Below, one piece after another: positions 42,555 through 51,396 of a stretch of 64,000 nt of DNA; the stretch's first letter is position 1, and every line of letters starts with the position of its first letter. The DNA comes from Polaromonas sp. JS666. Lineage in GTDB: Bacteria > Pseudomonadota > Gammaproteobacteria > Burkholderiales > Burkholderiaceae_C. A program made the translations under genes and the position numbers. Location of the stretch: positions 434,001 to 498,000 of the forward strand of contig NZ_FNHX01000003.1 in the NCBI RefSeq assembly GCF_900103405.1. The letters run 5' to 3'. The notes below the pieces were generated by a model. That model ran no database searches and was not told the origin of the DNA. It saw only the letters and a list, made by a program, of their open reading frames with translations.

Positions 42555-42573
42555 CTGTTAGAGAGAGTGCTAA
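42547..42573 (-). promoter_or_regulatory. CIRCE operator (HrcA binding site) upstream of rpoH
   Basis: TTAGCACTC (42547-42555), nine-base spacer, GAGTGCTAA (42565-42573): an exact match to the CIRCE consensus bound by the heat-shock repressor HrcA. It lies 31-57 bases before the rpoH start codon, a position suited to repression of the rpoH promoter. Confidence 0.93.
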
Positions 42574-42725
42574 GCAATAGGTTCAATGACTCGGATAGCG
42601 CAAGGCTAATAAGTAGTAACCCTAGATCCCAGTATGAGCGCGATGCGTGGGTTTGGTTCAGGCGCCGTTGGTTTCCAGGATGTAAATGCGGGTAATTCTT
42701 CCAATTACCAGAGGGAAAACCGCTC

Positions 42726-43499
42726 CTAGGGATGCCACGCGGCCGGGGCCCCTGCCGGCCCGGCCGCGGGTTTGCGGCTTCCCGCCAGCGCATAAGACAG
42801 CTGGTTGGCCGCCCGGATCACGGTTTGGGCCAGCTCCTTCAGGCGCAGCTCCGTCAGGCGCGATGTGGGCCCTGAAATGCAGACCGAGCCCAGCAGCCGC
42901 CACCCCATGCTGAACACCGGCGCTGACACACTGGACACCTCCGGCTCGCGTTCACCCAGCGACAGGTGGTAGCCGCGCTGGCGGATTGTTTCATAGGGCT
43001 CGCCGGGCTCACCTGAAAAGGCCAGGATCACCCGGCCCGGCGCGCCCAGGTCCAGCGGCAGCCCGATGCCGACACGCACGTGGTGGCGAATGGTGCGCGG
43101 CCCGTCAACCCGGGCCAGGCAGGTGCGCTGGTTGCCTTCGCGCACGTAAAACGAGGCGCTTTCGCCAGTTTCTATGGTGAGTTCCCGCAGCACGGGCTCC
43201 ACCACTTCATGCACGTTGAAGGTCGCCTGGTAGCAGGCCCCTAGCCAGCCGGCAGCCCGGCCCAGCCGCCAGCTGCCGTCTTCCTTTTGCACCAGGTAAT
43301 GGTCCGTCGCCAGCGTGCGGGCGATTCGCAGCGCCGTGGTCTTGTGCATGCCGGTGCGGCGGCTTAATTCCGCCAGGGTCAGCTGGGCATCGCTGGTGCC
43401 GAAGGCCTCCAGCAGCCGCAGCGCACGGGTAACGGCGCTGACACCCGTGGAGTCTTCGTCGGCCGCCGGCCTGGGGGTACTGGACGAGGGTGGGTTCAT
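42726..43499 (-). CDS. IclR-family regulator of the adjacent catabolic cluster
   Basis: 257 residues. Winged helix: AVTRALRLLEAFGTSDAQLT then LAELSRRTGMHKTTALRIART. Effector domain: SASFYVREGNQRTCLARVDG and LGAPGRVILAFSG, with a C-terminal SVSAPVFSMGWRLLGSVCISGP. ATG 43499 was chosen at the start of recognisable sequence. It is divergently transcribed from the first Bug-protein gene, separated by 95 bases, so it probably controls the 43.6-52.3 kb genes in response to a carboxylic or aromatic acid. Ligand unknown. Confidence 0.88.
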   Translation of the reverse strand: MNPPSSSTPRPAADEDSTGVSAVTRALRLLEAFGTSDAQLTLAELSRRTGMHKTTALRIARTLATDHYLVQKEDGSWRLGRAAGWLGACYQATFNVHEVVEPVLRELTIETGESASFYVREGNQRTCLARVDGPRTIRHHVRVGIGLPLDLGAPGRVILAFSGEPGEPYETIRQRGYHLSLGEREPEVSSVSAPVFSMGWRLLGSVCISGPTSRLTELRLKELAQTVIRAANQLSYALAGSRKPAAGPAGAPAAWHP

Positions 43500-43594
43500 G
43501 CCGTGGAGTTCGTTGCGACAGGTGAAACTGTATTTTAACAAACGGAACGCTGCATGACAATTTGCGGGCGAGTTCATAACAACGGAGACATTTC

Positions 43595-44566
43595 ATGATT
43601 TTTCTGCGCCGCGGCCTGCTGGCCACCTTGCTCGCCATGCTGGCGATTCCCGCTTTGGCCCAGCAGGCTTACCCCAACAAGCCGATCCGCCTGGTCGTGC
43701 CCTTCCCGGCGGGCGGGGGCACGGACATCATTGCGCGGGAAGTGGCCCAAAAGCTGTCCACCACGCTGGGCTGGACGTTTGTCATCGACAACAGGCCCGG
43801 CAGCGGCGGCAACCTGGGTGTGGACACCGCGGCCAAGGCGGCTCCCGACGGTTACACGCTGGCGCTGGGGCAGACCAGCAACCTGGCCATCAACCCCGCG
43901 CTTTACAGCAAGATGCCCTATGACCCGGTCAAGGACCTGGCGCCGGTCGGCCTGGTCGCCAGCGCGCCGCTGGTGCTGGTGGTGGCCGCCGATTCACCCT
44001 ACAAGACGCTGGCCGACGTGGTCAATGCCGGCAAGGCCAAACCCGGGTCCCTCAATTTCGCGTCCCCCGGCAATGGCACCGTGGCCCACCTGGCCAGCGA
44101 GCTGCTGCAGAAGACGGCCGGGGTCAAATTCATCCACGTGCCCTACAAAGGCATGGCCCAGGCGGCGACCGACGTCATAGGCGGCCAGGTGCAGCTGTAT
44201 ATGTCATCGGTACCCACGCTGCTGGGCCATATCAAGAACGGCAAGATGCGCGCCATCGCCGTCACCTCCCTCAAGCGTGTGGACGACCTGCCGCAGGTGC
44301 CGACGGTGGCCGAGTCGGGCTACAAGGGTTTCGAGGCGGTGACCTGGTTCGGCGTGGTGGCGCCCGCGGCTGTGCCCAAAGACATCGTGCTGCGCCTGAA
44401 CACCGAACTCAACAAGGCGTTGCAAACCGCCGACGTCAAGAAAAAACTCGGTGACCAGGGCGCCGCCGTGCTGGGTGGAACGCCCGAGCAGTTGGGTGCG
44501 CTGATCAAGTCCGAGATCACGCGCTGGGCACCGGTCGTCAAGGAATCCGGCGCCAAGCTGGACTGA
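43595..44566 (+). CDS. Bug-type (tripartite tricarboxylate) solute-binding protein
   Basis: 323 residues. Signal peptide ending ALAQQ, then the family's PIRLVVPFPAGGGTDIIAR, NRPGSGGNLGVDTAAKAAPDG and YKGMAQAATDVIGGQVQLY. Bug proteins bind carboxylates, including aromatic acids, in the periplasm and pass them to TctAB-type permeases. No tctA or tctB gene is nearby, which is common in Burkholderiales, where binding proteins far outnumber permeases. First gene after the IclR regulator; an aldolase-like gene follows after 45 bases, so its ligand is probably the substrate of this cluster. Confidence 0.9.
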   Translation: MIFLRRGLLATLLAMLAIPALAQQAYPNKPIRLVVPFPAGGGTDIIAREVAQKLSTTLGWTFVIDNRPGSGGNLGVDTAAKAAPDGYTLALGQTSNLAINPALYSKMPYDPVKDLAPVGLVASAPLVLVVAADSPYKTLADVVNAGKAKPGSLNFASPGNGTVAHLASELLQKTAGVKFIHVPYKGMAQAATDVIGGQVQLYMSSVPTLLGHIKNGKMRAIAVTSLKRVDDLPQVPTVAESGYKGFEAVTWFGVVAPAAVPKDIVLRLNTELNKALQTADVKKKLGDQGAAVLGGTPEQLGALIKSEITRWAPVVKESGAKLD

Positions 44567-44611
44567 GCACGCTGCACTCTTTTTTTCAACACTTCCTGAT
44601 TGAACATATCC

Positions 44612-45295
44612 ATGAACCAGCGCGACATCATTAAAAACTTCGACCGCGTACCCGCCGACATCGTCGCGCAGGCCGCGCAATACCAGCCCGCCATCCTGGC
44701 CGACGTGGCGGGCCGCCGCGGTGCGCTGCACGGCCGCATCAAGGCCCTCCGCTCCCGCATGAAGTTCGCCGGCACGGCTTTCACCGTCGAGGTCCGTCCG
44801 GGCGACAACCTCATGATCCACGCCGCCATGGCGCTAGCCCGGCCGGGCGACGTGCTGGTGATCGACGGCAAAGGGGACCAGACCAGTGCGCTCATGGGCA
44901 CCATCATGATGACGGCATGCCGGCAACTGGGGCTGGCCGCTGTGGTGATCGACGGCGCGGTGCGCGACAGCCTGGAGATCGACGAGATGGACTATCCGGT
45001 GTTTTCGGTCGGCACCAACCCCAACGGCCCGACCAAACAGGCCGGCGGCCGCATCGGCCATCCGGTGTCGGTGGGCGGTGTGACGGTGAGTCCCGGCGAC
45101 TTCATTTGCGGCGACGGCGACGGCGTGGTCGTGGTCGAGCGCGAAAAGATTGAATCGCTGCTGCCGCTGGCGGCGCACAAGGTGGTGGCCGAGGCCAAGC
45201 GTATTGCCCAGATCAAGGAAGGCAAAACCAGCGCGCCCTGGCTGAATGAGTCATTGGTGGCCGCCGGCGTGCTGCAGGCAGGGGAAAGCCTGTGA
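44612..45295 (+). CDS. RraA-like aldolase/decarboxylase family protein
   Basis: 227 residues, RraA fold. The fold's key residues appear as VEVRPGDNLMIHAAMALARPGD (in part), LGTIMMTACRQLGLAAVVIDG (as GTIMMTACRQLGLAAVVIDG) and GAVRDSLEIDEMDYPVF, where Arg118-Asp119 is the metal-site pair used by 4-hydroxy-4-methyl-2-oxoglutarate and 4-carboxy-4-hydroxy-2-oxoadipate (CHA) aldolases. These enzymes split tertiary hydroxy-oxo acids to pyruvate or oxaloacetate. The GTNPNGPTKQAGG stretch differs from classical LigK/ProA, so the substrate may be different. ATG 44612 is preferred over a TTG four codons upstream. GTGA overlap with the next gene. Confidence 0.82.
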   Translation: MNQRDIIKNFDRVPADIVAQAAQYQPAILADVAGRRGALHGRIKALRSRMKFAGTAFTVEVRPGDNLMIHAAMALARPGDVLVIDGKGDQTSALMGTIMMTACRQLGLAAVVIDGAVRDSLEIDEMDYPVFSVGTNPNGPTKQAGGRIGHPVSVGGVTVSPGDFICGDGDGVVVVEREKIESLLPLAAHKVVAEAKRIAQIKEGKTSAPWLNESLVAAGVLQAGESL

Positions 45296-46233
45296 GCGCC
45301 AAGCCCGCCATCCTGGTCACCGCCGCCGACCTGGCTCCCCAGGCGCTGGTCTTGCTCGAGGACTTTGAGGTGGTCTACGCCGGCAAGACGCCGCAGGTGG
45401 ACGACCTGGTGGCCCTGTGCCGGCGCCACAACCCGGTGGCCATCATCGTGCGCTACAGCAGCATCACGCCCGAGGTCATGGACGCCGCGCCGGCCCTGAA
45501 AGTCATCTCCAAGCATGGCAGCGGCACGGACACCATCGACAAGGCGGCGGCCGCCGCGCGCGGCATAGCGGTCACCGCCGCCGTGGGTGCCAACGCGGCC
45601 GCGGTGGCCGAGCAGGCGCTGGCCCTGCTGCTGGCCTGCGCCAAGTCGGTGGTCCAGCTCAACGCCCGCATGCACGCGGGCCACTGGGACAAGGCCACGC
45701 ACAAGAGCGTGGAGCTGGGCGGGCGCAGCATAGGCCTGATCGGCCTGGGCGCCATAGGCCTGCGCTTCGCGAAGATGTGCGATGCCATGGGCATGCGCGT
45801 TCTGGGCTTCGATCCCTTTGCGAAGAATCTGCCCGCCTACATTCAGCCCGTCGACCTGGACACGCTCTGGCGCGAGTCCGATGCTATTTCCCCGCACTGC
45901 CCGCTGACGGCCGACAACAAGCACTTGTTGAACGCGAACACCTTGGCACAGTGCAAAAAAGGCGTGATCGTGGTGAACACCGCGCGCGGCGGGCTGGTTG
46001 ACGAGCCCGCGCTGCTGGCGGCCGTGCAGTCGGGCCAGGTCGGCATGGCCGCGCTCGACAGTTTTGCGGTGGAGCCCATGGCGGCGCCGCACATCTTCCA
46101 CAACCAGCCCGGTTTCATCCTGAGCCCGCACATAGGCGGCGTCACCAGCGATGCCTACGTCAACATGGGCGTCGCCGCCGCGAACAACACCCTGGCTGTG
46201 CTGCGGCAAAGCCGTTCGTCCGTCGCGGCCTGA
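45292..46233 (+). CDS. D-2-hydroxyacid dehydrogenase, NAD-dependent
   Basis: 313 residues. NAD-binding motif GLIGLGAIGLRFAKMCDAMG (about 145-164), substrate-arginine loop VVNTARGGLVDEPAL, and catalytic histidine in LSPHIGGVTSDAY, all standard for the phosphoglycerate/hydroxypyruvate dehydrogenase family. Starts at GTG overlapping the aldolase stop (GTGA), so coupled translation with the RraA-like enzyme is likely. It probably reduces or oxidises a 2-oxo/2-hydroxy acid produced by the cluster. Confidence 0.9.
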   Translation: MSAKPAILVTAADLAPQALVLLEDFEVVYAGKTPQVDDLVALCRRHNPVAIIVRYSSITPEVMDAAPALKVISKHGSGTDTIDKAAAAARGIAVTAAVGANAAAVAEQALALLLACAKSVVQLNARMHAGHWDKATHKSVELGGRSIGLIGLGAIGLRFAKMCDAMGMRVLGFDPFAKNLPAYIQPVDLDTLWRESDAISPHCPLTADNKHLLNANTLAQCKKGVIVVNTARGGLVDEPALLAAVQSGQVGMAALDSFAVEPMAAPHIFHNQPGFILSPHIGGVTSDAYVNMGVAAANNTLAVLRQSRSSVAA

Positions 46234-46244
46234 CGTTCGGCACC

Positions 46245-47324
46245 ATGGCAAGCCAACGCTGGAAAAACGCGCCGCCCGGCAGCCATTGGGGCGAGTTCGG
46301 CCCCGACGACCAGCGCGGCCGCATGAATCTTGTGGATGCCGCCAAGGTGCTGCAGGGCGTTGCTGAAGTGCGCGAGGGCAAGACCTTTTGCCTGTCGCTG
46401 CCGCTCGATGTGCCCGGCGGCCAGCGCATGAATCCGCGCCGCCCGCCGCCGCGGCGCTACAGCGTGCTGCGCGACGGCCAGAGCGCCGGGCAGCAGGGCT
46501 TTTGCTGGTCCTACCAGTCGGAAGACCCCGAGCTCAGCGATGTGGTCAATGACGATGTCGTGCTCATGAGCCTGCAGTACTCCACGCAGTGGGACAGCTT
46601 CGCGCACGTGGGCAGCCATTTTGACGCCGACGGCGACGGCGTGGCCGAAGCGGTGTTTTACAACGGCTTTCGCGCCGGCGAGCATATCCGTCCCGGTGTG
46701 GAAGACCCGGACCCGGCCGAACCCTGGGCGCGTTATCCGGAGCCCAGTGCCGACGCCATGAGCATTGCCGTGCTGGCCGAACATGGCGCGCAGGGCCGGG
46801 GCGTGATGATAGACCTTGAGCACCATGTGGGCCGGCAGCGGCGGGCGATCGGTTATGACGCGCTGATGCGCGTCCTGGAGACCGACCGCGTGGAGGTGGA
46901 AGCGGGCGACATGGTGTGCCTGCACACCGGTTTTGCGGACACCTTGCTGGCCATGAACCGGCAGCCCGATGTGGCGCAGCTGCATGCCAGCGGCAGCGGC
47001 CTTGACGGCCACGATGCCAGGCTGCTGAACTGGATTACCGACACCCGCCTGGCCTGCCTGCTGGCCGACAACCCGGCGGTGGAACTGGTGCTGCCCAAGC
47101 TGGCCGGCGCGGCGCAAGCCGGCACGCCGCTGCGGCAAGCGCGCCTGCCGCTGCACGAGCATTGCCTGTTCAAGAACGGCATCCACCTGGGCGAGCTCTG
47201 GTACCTCACCGAACTCGCACGCTGGCTGCGTGCCCATGGGCGCAGCCGCTTCCTGCTGACGGCGCCGCCGCTGCGATTGCCGGGGGCGGTGGGGTCACCG
47301 GCCACCCCCATCGCGACGGTATAG
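46245..47324 (+). CDS. Cyclase-family (kynurenine-formamidase-like) metal hydrolase
   Basis: 359 residues. The metal-binding signature HxGTHxD is present as HVGSHFDADGDG (His121 to Asp127, Ser in place of Thr), preceded by TQWDSFA. The family includes Mn/Zn-dependent kynurenine formamidase, isatin hydrolase and other lactone/amide hydrolases. At about 360 residues this is the long version often found in aromatic catabolic clusters. It follows the dehydrogenase by 11 bases and precedes a run of three Bug proteins. Substrate unknown. Confidence 0.82.
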   Translation: MASQRWKNAPPGSHWGEFGPDDQRGRMNLVDAAKVLQGVAEVREGKTFCLSLPLDVPGGQRMNPRRPPPRRYSVLRDGQSAGQQGFCWSYQSEDPELSDVVNDDVVLMSLQYSTQWDSFAHVGSHFDADGDGVAEAVFYNGFRAGEHIRPGVEDPDPAEPWARYPEPSADAMSIAVLAEHGAQGRGVMIDLEHHVGRQRRAIGYDALMRVLETDRVEVEAGDMVCLHTGFADTLLAMNRQPDVAQLHASGSGLDGHDARLLNWITDTRLACLLADNPAVELVLPKLAGAAQAGTPLRQARLPLHEHCLFKNGIHLGELWYLTELARWLRAHGRSRFLLTAPPLRLPGAVGSPATPIATV

Positions 47325-47366
47325 GGCAGGCGCAGCAAACCAATAAATAAATAAACGGAGACAGAC

Positions 47367-48362
47367 ATGCCACAGAAATTTCAAGGACACCGCCGCCGCC
47401 TGGCCCTTGCCGCCGCCGCCCTGGCGGCCGGCAACTTGATCACCTTCAGCGCCCGGGCCCAGGCCGCCTGGCCCGACCGCCCCATCAAGCTGGTCGTGCC
47501 TTACCCCGCGGGCGGCGCGGCCGACCAGACGGCGCGCCTGGTCGCCATCGCGCTGGGCGAACGGCTCAAGACACAGGTCGTCGTTGACAACCGCCCCGGT
47601 GCGAATGGCGTCATAGGCGCGGCGACGGTCGCCAAGTCTGTCCCCGACGGCTACACCTTGCTGCTCGACGCCACTGGCTTTACCGTCAACCCCAGCCTGC
47701 AGGGGCGCATGCCGTTTGACCCGGCCAAGGACCTGGTGCCGGTGTCCCTGCTGATGCAGGTGCCCATGCTGCTGGTGGTGCCGGCCAATTCTCCCTACCA
47801 GACGCTGGCCGACCTGCTGAAAGCCGCCAGGGCCAACCCCGGCAAGCTGTCTTTCGCCTCGGCGGGAAACGGCAGCGCGCAGCACCTGGCCGGCGAGCTG
47901 TTCAAGCAGGGACACAAGCTCTTCATCACCCACATCCCCTATCGTGGTGGCGCCCCTGCCTTGACTGACCTGATGGCCGCACAGGTGGATCTGATGTTCT
48001 CGGCCATGCCCGCGTCCTACCCCCTGGTCAAAAGCGGCAAGCTGCGCGCGCTGGCGGTGACTTCGCCCAAAAGGGCGGAGCTGGCCAAGCAGCTGCCCAC
48101 GGTGGCGGAATCCGGCTTGCCGGGGTTTGATGCGCAGGAATGGAACGGCCTGTGGGCACCGGCAGGCACGCCCAAAGTCGTGCTGGACCGGCTGGAGGCC
48201 GAACTGCATGCGGTCATGGCCTTGCCTGACATTCGCCAGCGGCTGGCTGCCAACGGCGCCGAGGCCATAGGCAGCAGCCGAAGCGAGTTCGCGCGGTTCA
48301 CGGATGCCGAGACCAGCAAGTGGGCCCGTGTCATCCGTAGCGCCGGAATTACTTTGGACTGA
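47367..48362 (+). CDS. Bug-type solute-binding protein
   Basis: 331 residues, periplasmic. Signal sequence with RRRLALAAAALAAGNLI, then PIKLVVPYPAGGAADQTARL, NRPGANGVIGAATVAKSVPDG and LFITHIPYRGGAPALTDLMA of the tripartite tricarboxylate binding-protein family. GGAGAC lies before the ATG. First of three consecutive genes of the same family that differ throughout, so they are diverged paralogues and not a recent tandem duplication. Ligand unknown. Confidence 0.9.
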   Translation: MPQKFQGHRRRLALAAAALAAGNLITFSARAQAAWPDRPIKLVVPYPAGGAADQTARLVAIALGERLKTQVVVDNRPGANGVIGAATVAKSVPDGYTLLLDATGFTVNPSLQGRMPFDPAKDLVPVSLLMQVPMLLVVPANSPYQTLADLLKAARANPGKLSFASAGNGSAQHLAGELFKQGHKLFITHIPYRGGAPALTDLMAAQVDLMFSAMPASYPLVKSGKLRALAVTSPKRAELAKQLPTVAESGLPGFDAQEWNGLWAPAGTPKVVLDRLEAELHAVMALPDIRQRLAANGAEAIGSSRSEFARFTDAETSKWARVIRSAGITLD

Positions 48363-48391
48363 TTTTTGATTTCACAAAAAAGGAGACAAAC

Positions 48392-49378
48392 ATGTTTTTG
48401 ACTTTCGCCTACCGGGCCGTCCTGGCCGGTTGCACGCTGGCTGGCCTGGCGCTTATGCCTGCTTTGGCGCAGGCCCAATCCGCCTGGCCCGCCAAGCCCG
48501 TCAAGATCGTCGTGCCTTACCCGCCCGGTGGCGCGGTGGACCAGGTGACGCGCAAGATCGCGCAAAAGCTCACCGAACAAACAGGGCAGTCCTTCTTCGT
48601 GGAGAACAAGGCCGGCGCCACCGGCACCATAGGCGCCTCGCAAGTCGTCCAGTCGCCGGCGGACGGCTACACCCTGCTGGCGAACGACACCACCTATTCG
48701 ATGCTGCCGCATGTCTTCAAGAAGCTGCCGTGGGACTATGAGCGGGACCTGGTGCCGGTCGCCGGCTTCAACTTCGCGCCGGTGACGCTGGCCGTGGCGG
48801 CCGACTCGAAGTTCAAGACCCTGCAGGAACTGCTGGCGTTCGCCCGGGCCAATCCTTCCAAGCTGTACTACGGCACGGGCGGCGCCGGCTCCATGCCGCA
48901 CTTCGCCACCGAGGCCTTGCGCAGCGCGGCCAGGATAGACATCACCCATGTTCCCTACAAGGGCGCCGGCGAGGCCACGCTGGCCCTGCTGTCGGGCACC
49001 ATCGATTTCCAGATGGCTTCGACGCCCGGTGTCATGAACCAAGTCAAGGGCGGCAAGATGCGCCTGCTGGCCGTGAGCGGCGACAGGCGGCTGAAGGCCC
49101 TGCCCGATGTGCCCACCTTCAAGGAACTCGGATTGAAGCAATACGGCGTCATCAATTTCACAGGCCTGTGGGCGCCCAAAGGCACGCCACCGGCTGTCAT
49201 GGCCCGCCTGCAGAAGGAAATCGAGGTGGCCATGGCGTCCGCGGATTTCCAGACCTTTGCCGACAACCTCGGCGCGGTTCCGATCAGCGTGGGAGGCCCG
49301 GTCTTCGCGAAGATGTTGCGCGACAGCACGCAGCAATGGGCCAAGGTGGCGGCTGCCGCGGATATCGAGAAGCAATAA
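48392..49378 (+). CDS. Bug-type solute-binding protein
   Basis: 328 residues with a signal peptide ending PALAQAQ and the family stretches PVKIVVPYPPGGAVDQVTRK, NKAGATGTIGASQVVQSPADG and ITHVPYKGAGEATLALLSG. AAGGAG lies eight bases before the ATG. Compared with its neighbours the mature domain has an extra-hydrophobic loop (YGVINFTGLWAPKGTPPAV). The next gene starts one base after this stop. Ligand unknown; no TctAB membrane components nearby. Confidence 0.9.
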   Translation: MFLTFAYRAVLAGCTLAGLALMPALAQAQSAWPAKPVKIVVPYPPGGAVDQVTRKIAQKLTEQTGQSFFVENKAGATGTIGASQVVQSPADGYTLLANDTTYSMLPHVFKKLPWDYERDLVPVAGFNFAPVTLAVAADSKFKTLQELLAFARANPSKLYYGTGGAGSMPHFATEALRSAARIDITHVPYKGAGEATLALLSGTIDFQMASTPGVMNQVKGGKMRLLAVSGDRRLKALPDVPTFKELGLKQYGVINFTGLWAPKGTPPAVMARLQKEIEVAMASADFQTFADNLGAVPISVGGPVFAKMLRDSTQQWAKVAAAADIEKQ

Positions 49379-50353
49379 ATGCTGAGCAGATTCTTTTTTG
49401 CAGGCTGCCTGATGGCCTGGGTCTTTGGCGCGGCGCCAGCCCGGGCGCAAGCCCCCGGCTGGCCGGCCCAGCCGGTCAGGCTGGTGGTCGGCTTCGCCGC
49501 CGGCGGCCCCACCGACATCGTGGCGCGAAGTTTTGCCGAGCACGCGGCCAAGGGTTTGGGCCAGCCCGTGATTGTGGACAACAAGCCGGGCGCCAACACC
49601 ATCATCGCGGCGGAAGCCGTGGCGAATGCGGCGGATGCGTACACGCTGCTGCTGGCGGCCACCAACCACACCATGATTCCGGCGTTCTACAGCGGCCGGG
49701 TCAAGTTCGACGCGCTCAAGTCCTTCAAGCCGGTGTGCATGCTGGCCTCCGCACCCACGGTGCTGGTGGTGGGGCCTTCGCTGGGCGCCAGGACGCTGGC
49801 GGAGTTTGTGCAGAAGGCCAAAGCCAGCCCGCTGGGCATCACCTATGCCTCGCCCGGCATAGGCAGCTCGGTGCACTTTGCCGGTGAAGTGTTCGCCCGC
49901 CAGGCGGGCGTGAAGCTGACGCACATTCCCTACAAGGGCGCCGCACCCGCGGTGGCCGACGTGATGGCCGGGCAGGTCGATGCCTCGTTCGCCACGCTGG
50001 GCTCGGTGCTGCCGCTCATCAAGTCCGGCAAGCTCACGGCGCTGGCCATTGCAAGCAACCAGCGCTCGGCGCAGTTGCCCGGCGTTCCCACCTTTGACGA
50101 AGCCGGCGTCAAGGGCTATGCCGCCGACGCCTGGTACGGCCTGCTGGCCCCGGCTGCCGCGCCCGAGGCCACGGTCAAGCTGCTGCAGCGCGAGGCGCTG
50201 GCTTATGCCGCTTCGGCCGCCGGCTCCGAGAAATTGCGCTCACTCGGCATGGTGCCCCAGCCGCTGTGCGGCGAGGCCTTTGCGAGCCAGATGGCGCGTG
50301 AGGTGGCAACTTACAGCCAGGTGGCGAAAGAACTGAATCTGAAGGCGGACTGA
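49379..50353 (+). CDS. Bug-type solute-binding protein
   Basis: 324 residues. Signal peptide MLSRFFFAGCLMAWVFGAAP then PVRLVVGFAAGGPTDIVARS, NKPGANTIIAAEAVANAADAY and LTHIPYKGAAPAVADVMAGQ. Third in the row. Its ATG directly follows the previous stop with no spacer, implying translational coupling. The ADAYTLLLAATN stretch replaces the usual PDGYTLL, a small family deviation. Ligand unknown. Confidence 0.9.
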   Translation: MLSRFFFAGCLMAWVFGAAPARAQAPGWPAQPVRLVVGFAAGGPTDIVARSFAEHAAKGLGQPVIVDNKPGANTIIAAEAVANAADAYTLLLAATNHTMIPAFYSGRVKFDALKSFKPVCMLASAPTVLVVGPSLGARTLAEFVQKAKASPLGITYASPGIGSSVHFAGEVFARQAGVKLTHIPYKGAAPAVADVMAGQVDASFATLGSVLPLIKSGKLTALAIASNQRSAQLPGVPTFDEAGVKGYAADAWYGLLAPAAAPEATVKLLQREALAYAASAAGSEKLRSLGMVPQPLCGEAFASQMAREVATYSQVAKELNLKAD

Positions 50354-50369
50354 GTCCCCAACAACACGG

Positions 50370-51368
50370 ATGATCCGCATGACCTCATTGCCGCTTTCCA
50401 CATTGGAGGCAAGCCGCCGCCGGTTTGTCGCCAGCCTTGGCGCCGCCGTGTCCCTAGCCGGGCTGGGCGGCTGTGCCGCCACCGCGGCATCGCCCGCCGC
50501 GGAGCCGCCCAAACCCCAGCCCATGCCGGTGCCGCATTCCGCGGGATCGGCCGTTCCGCGTTTTGCCATGCCCGCCTTGGCCTGCGACTGCCACCACCAC
50601 ATTTACGACAGGCGCTACCCGGCCCATCCCTCGGCCGCGCTGCTGCCCGATGACGCCACCGTGGCCGGCTATCGTTTGCTGCAGCAGCGCCTGGGCCTGC
50701 AGCGCAACGTGGTCGTGCAGCCGTCCACCTATGGCGTGGACAACCGCTTGCTGGTCGACGCGCTCAAGGCGTTTGGCGGGGCTTCGCGCGGTGTCGCCGT
50801 GGTGGACACCAGCGTGACCGATGCGCAGCTGCAGGCCCTGCATGCGGCGGGGGTGCGCGGCATCCGTTTCAATCTGAGTTTTCTGGTCGGCATCACGGCG
50901 GACATGATGGAGCCGCTGGGCCAACGCATTGCGCCCTTGGGCTGGCACATGCAGGTCAACGGCACGGCGGACAAGCTGCTGGCGGCGGGTGACACGCTGG
51001 GGCGCCTGGCATGCCCCCTGGTGTTTGACCACATGGGCCAGTTGCCGCAGCCGCAGGGCCTCAAGCACCCGGCTTTTGCGCTGTATGCCGGCCTGCTGGA
51101 CAGTGGCCGGGCCTGGTTCAAGCTGTCCGGCGCCTACATCACCAGCCAGAAACCGGATCTATCCGACAGCGGCACGGTTGCGCGGGCCTTGATGGGCCTG
51201 GCGCCCGAACGCATGGTCTGGGGCAGCGACTGGCCGCATCCAACCAAGAAGGCGGGCGATAAGCCCGACGATGCCGCCATGCTCAACCTGCTGGACGACT
51301 GGGCGCCCACGGCGGCCGTCCGCGACAGGATACTCGTCGACAATCCGGCCAGGCTCTACGGTTTTTGA
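50370..51368 (+). CDS. Exported LigI-like amidohydrolase (predicted lipoprotein)
   Basis: 332 residues, TIM-barrel amidohydrolase of the 2-pyrone-4,6-dicarboxylate lactonase (LigI) type: metal/active-site DCHHHIYD after residue 70, VRGIRFNLSF, VFDHMGQLPQPQG and the catalytic aspartate in MVWGSDWPHPTKK. Unusually, it starts with a twin-arginine-like signal (RRRFVASLGAAVSLAGLGG) and a lipobox ending at Cys35, followed by a proline-rich linker, so the enzyme should sit outside the cytoplasm. Most relatives are cytoplasmic. It may open a lactone or pyrone before uptake by the neighbouring Bug proteins. Confidence 0.84.
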   Translation: MIRMTSLPLSTLEASRRRFVASLGAAVSLAGLGGCAATAASPAAEPPKPQPMPVPHSAGSAVPRFAMPALACDCHHHIYDRRYPAHPSAALLPDDATVAGYRLLQQRLGLQRNVVVQPSTYGVDNRLLVDALKAFGGASRGVAVVDTSVTDAQLQALHAAGVRGIRFNLSFLVGITADMMEPLGQRIAPLGWHMQVNGTADKLLAAGDTLGRLACPLVFDHMGQLPQPQGLKHPAFALYAGLLDSGRAWFKLSGAYITSQKPDLSDSGTVARALMGLAPERMVWGSDWPHPTKKAGDKPDDAAMLNLLDDWAPTAAVRDRILVDNPARLYGF

Positions 51369-51396
51369 CCTTCTGTAACTCCTTGATGGGTGCGCC

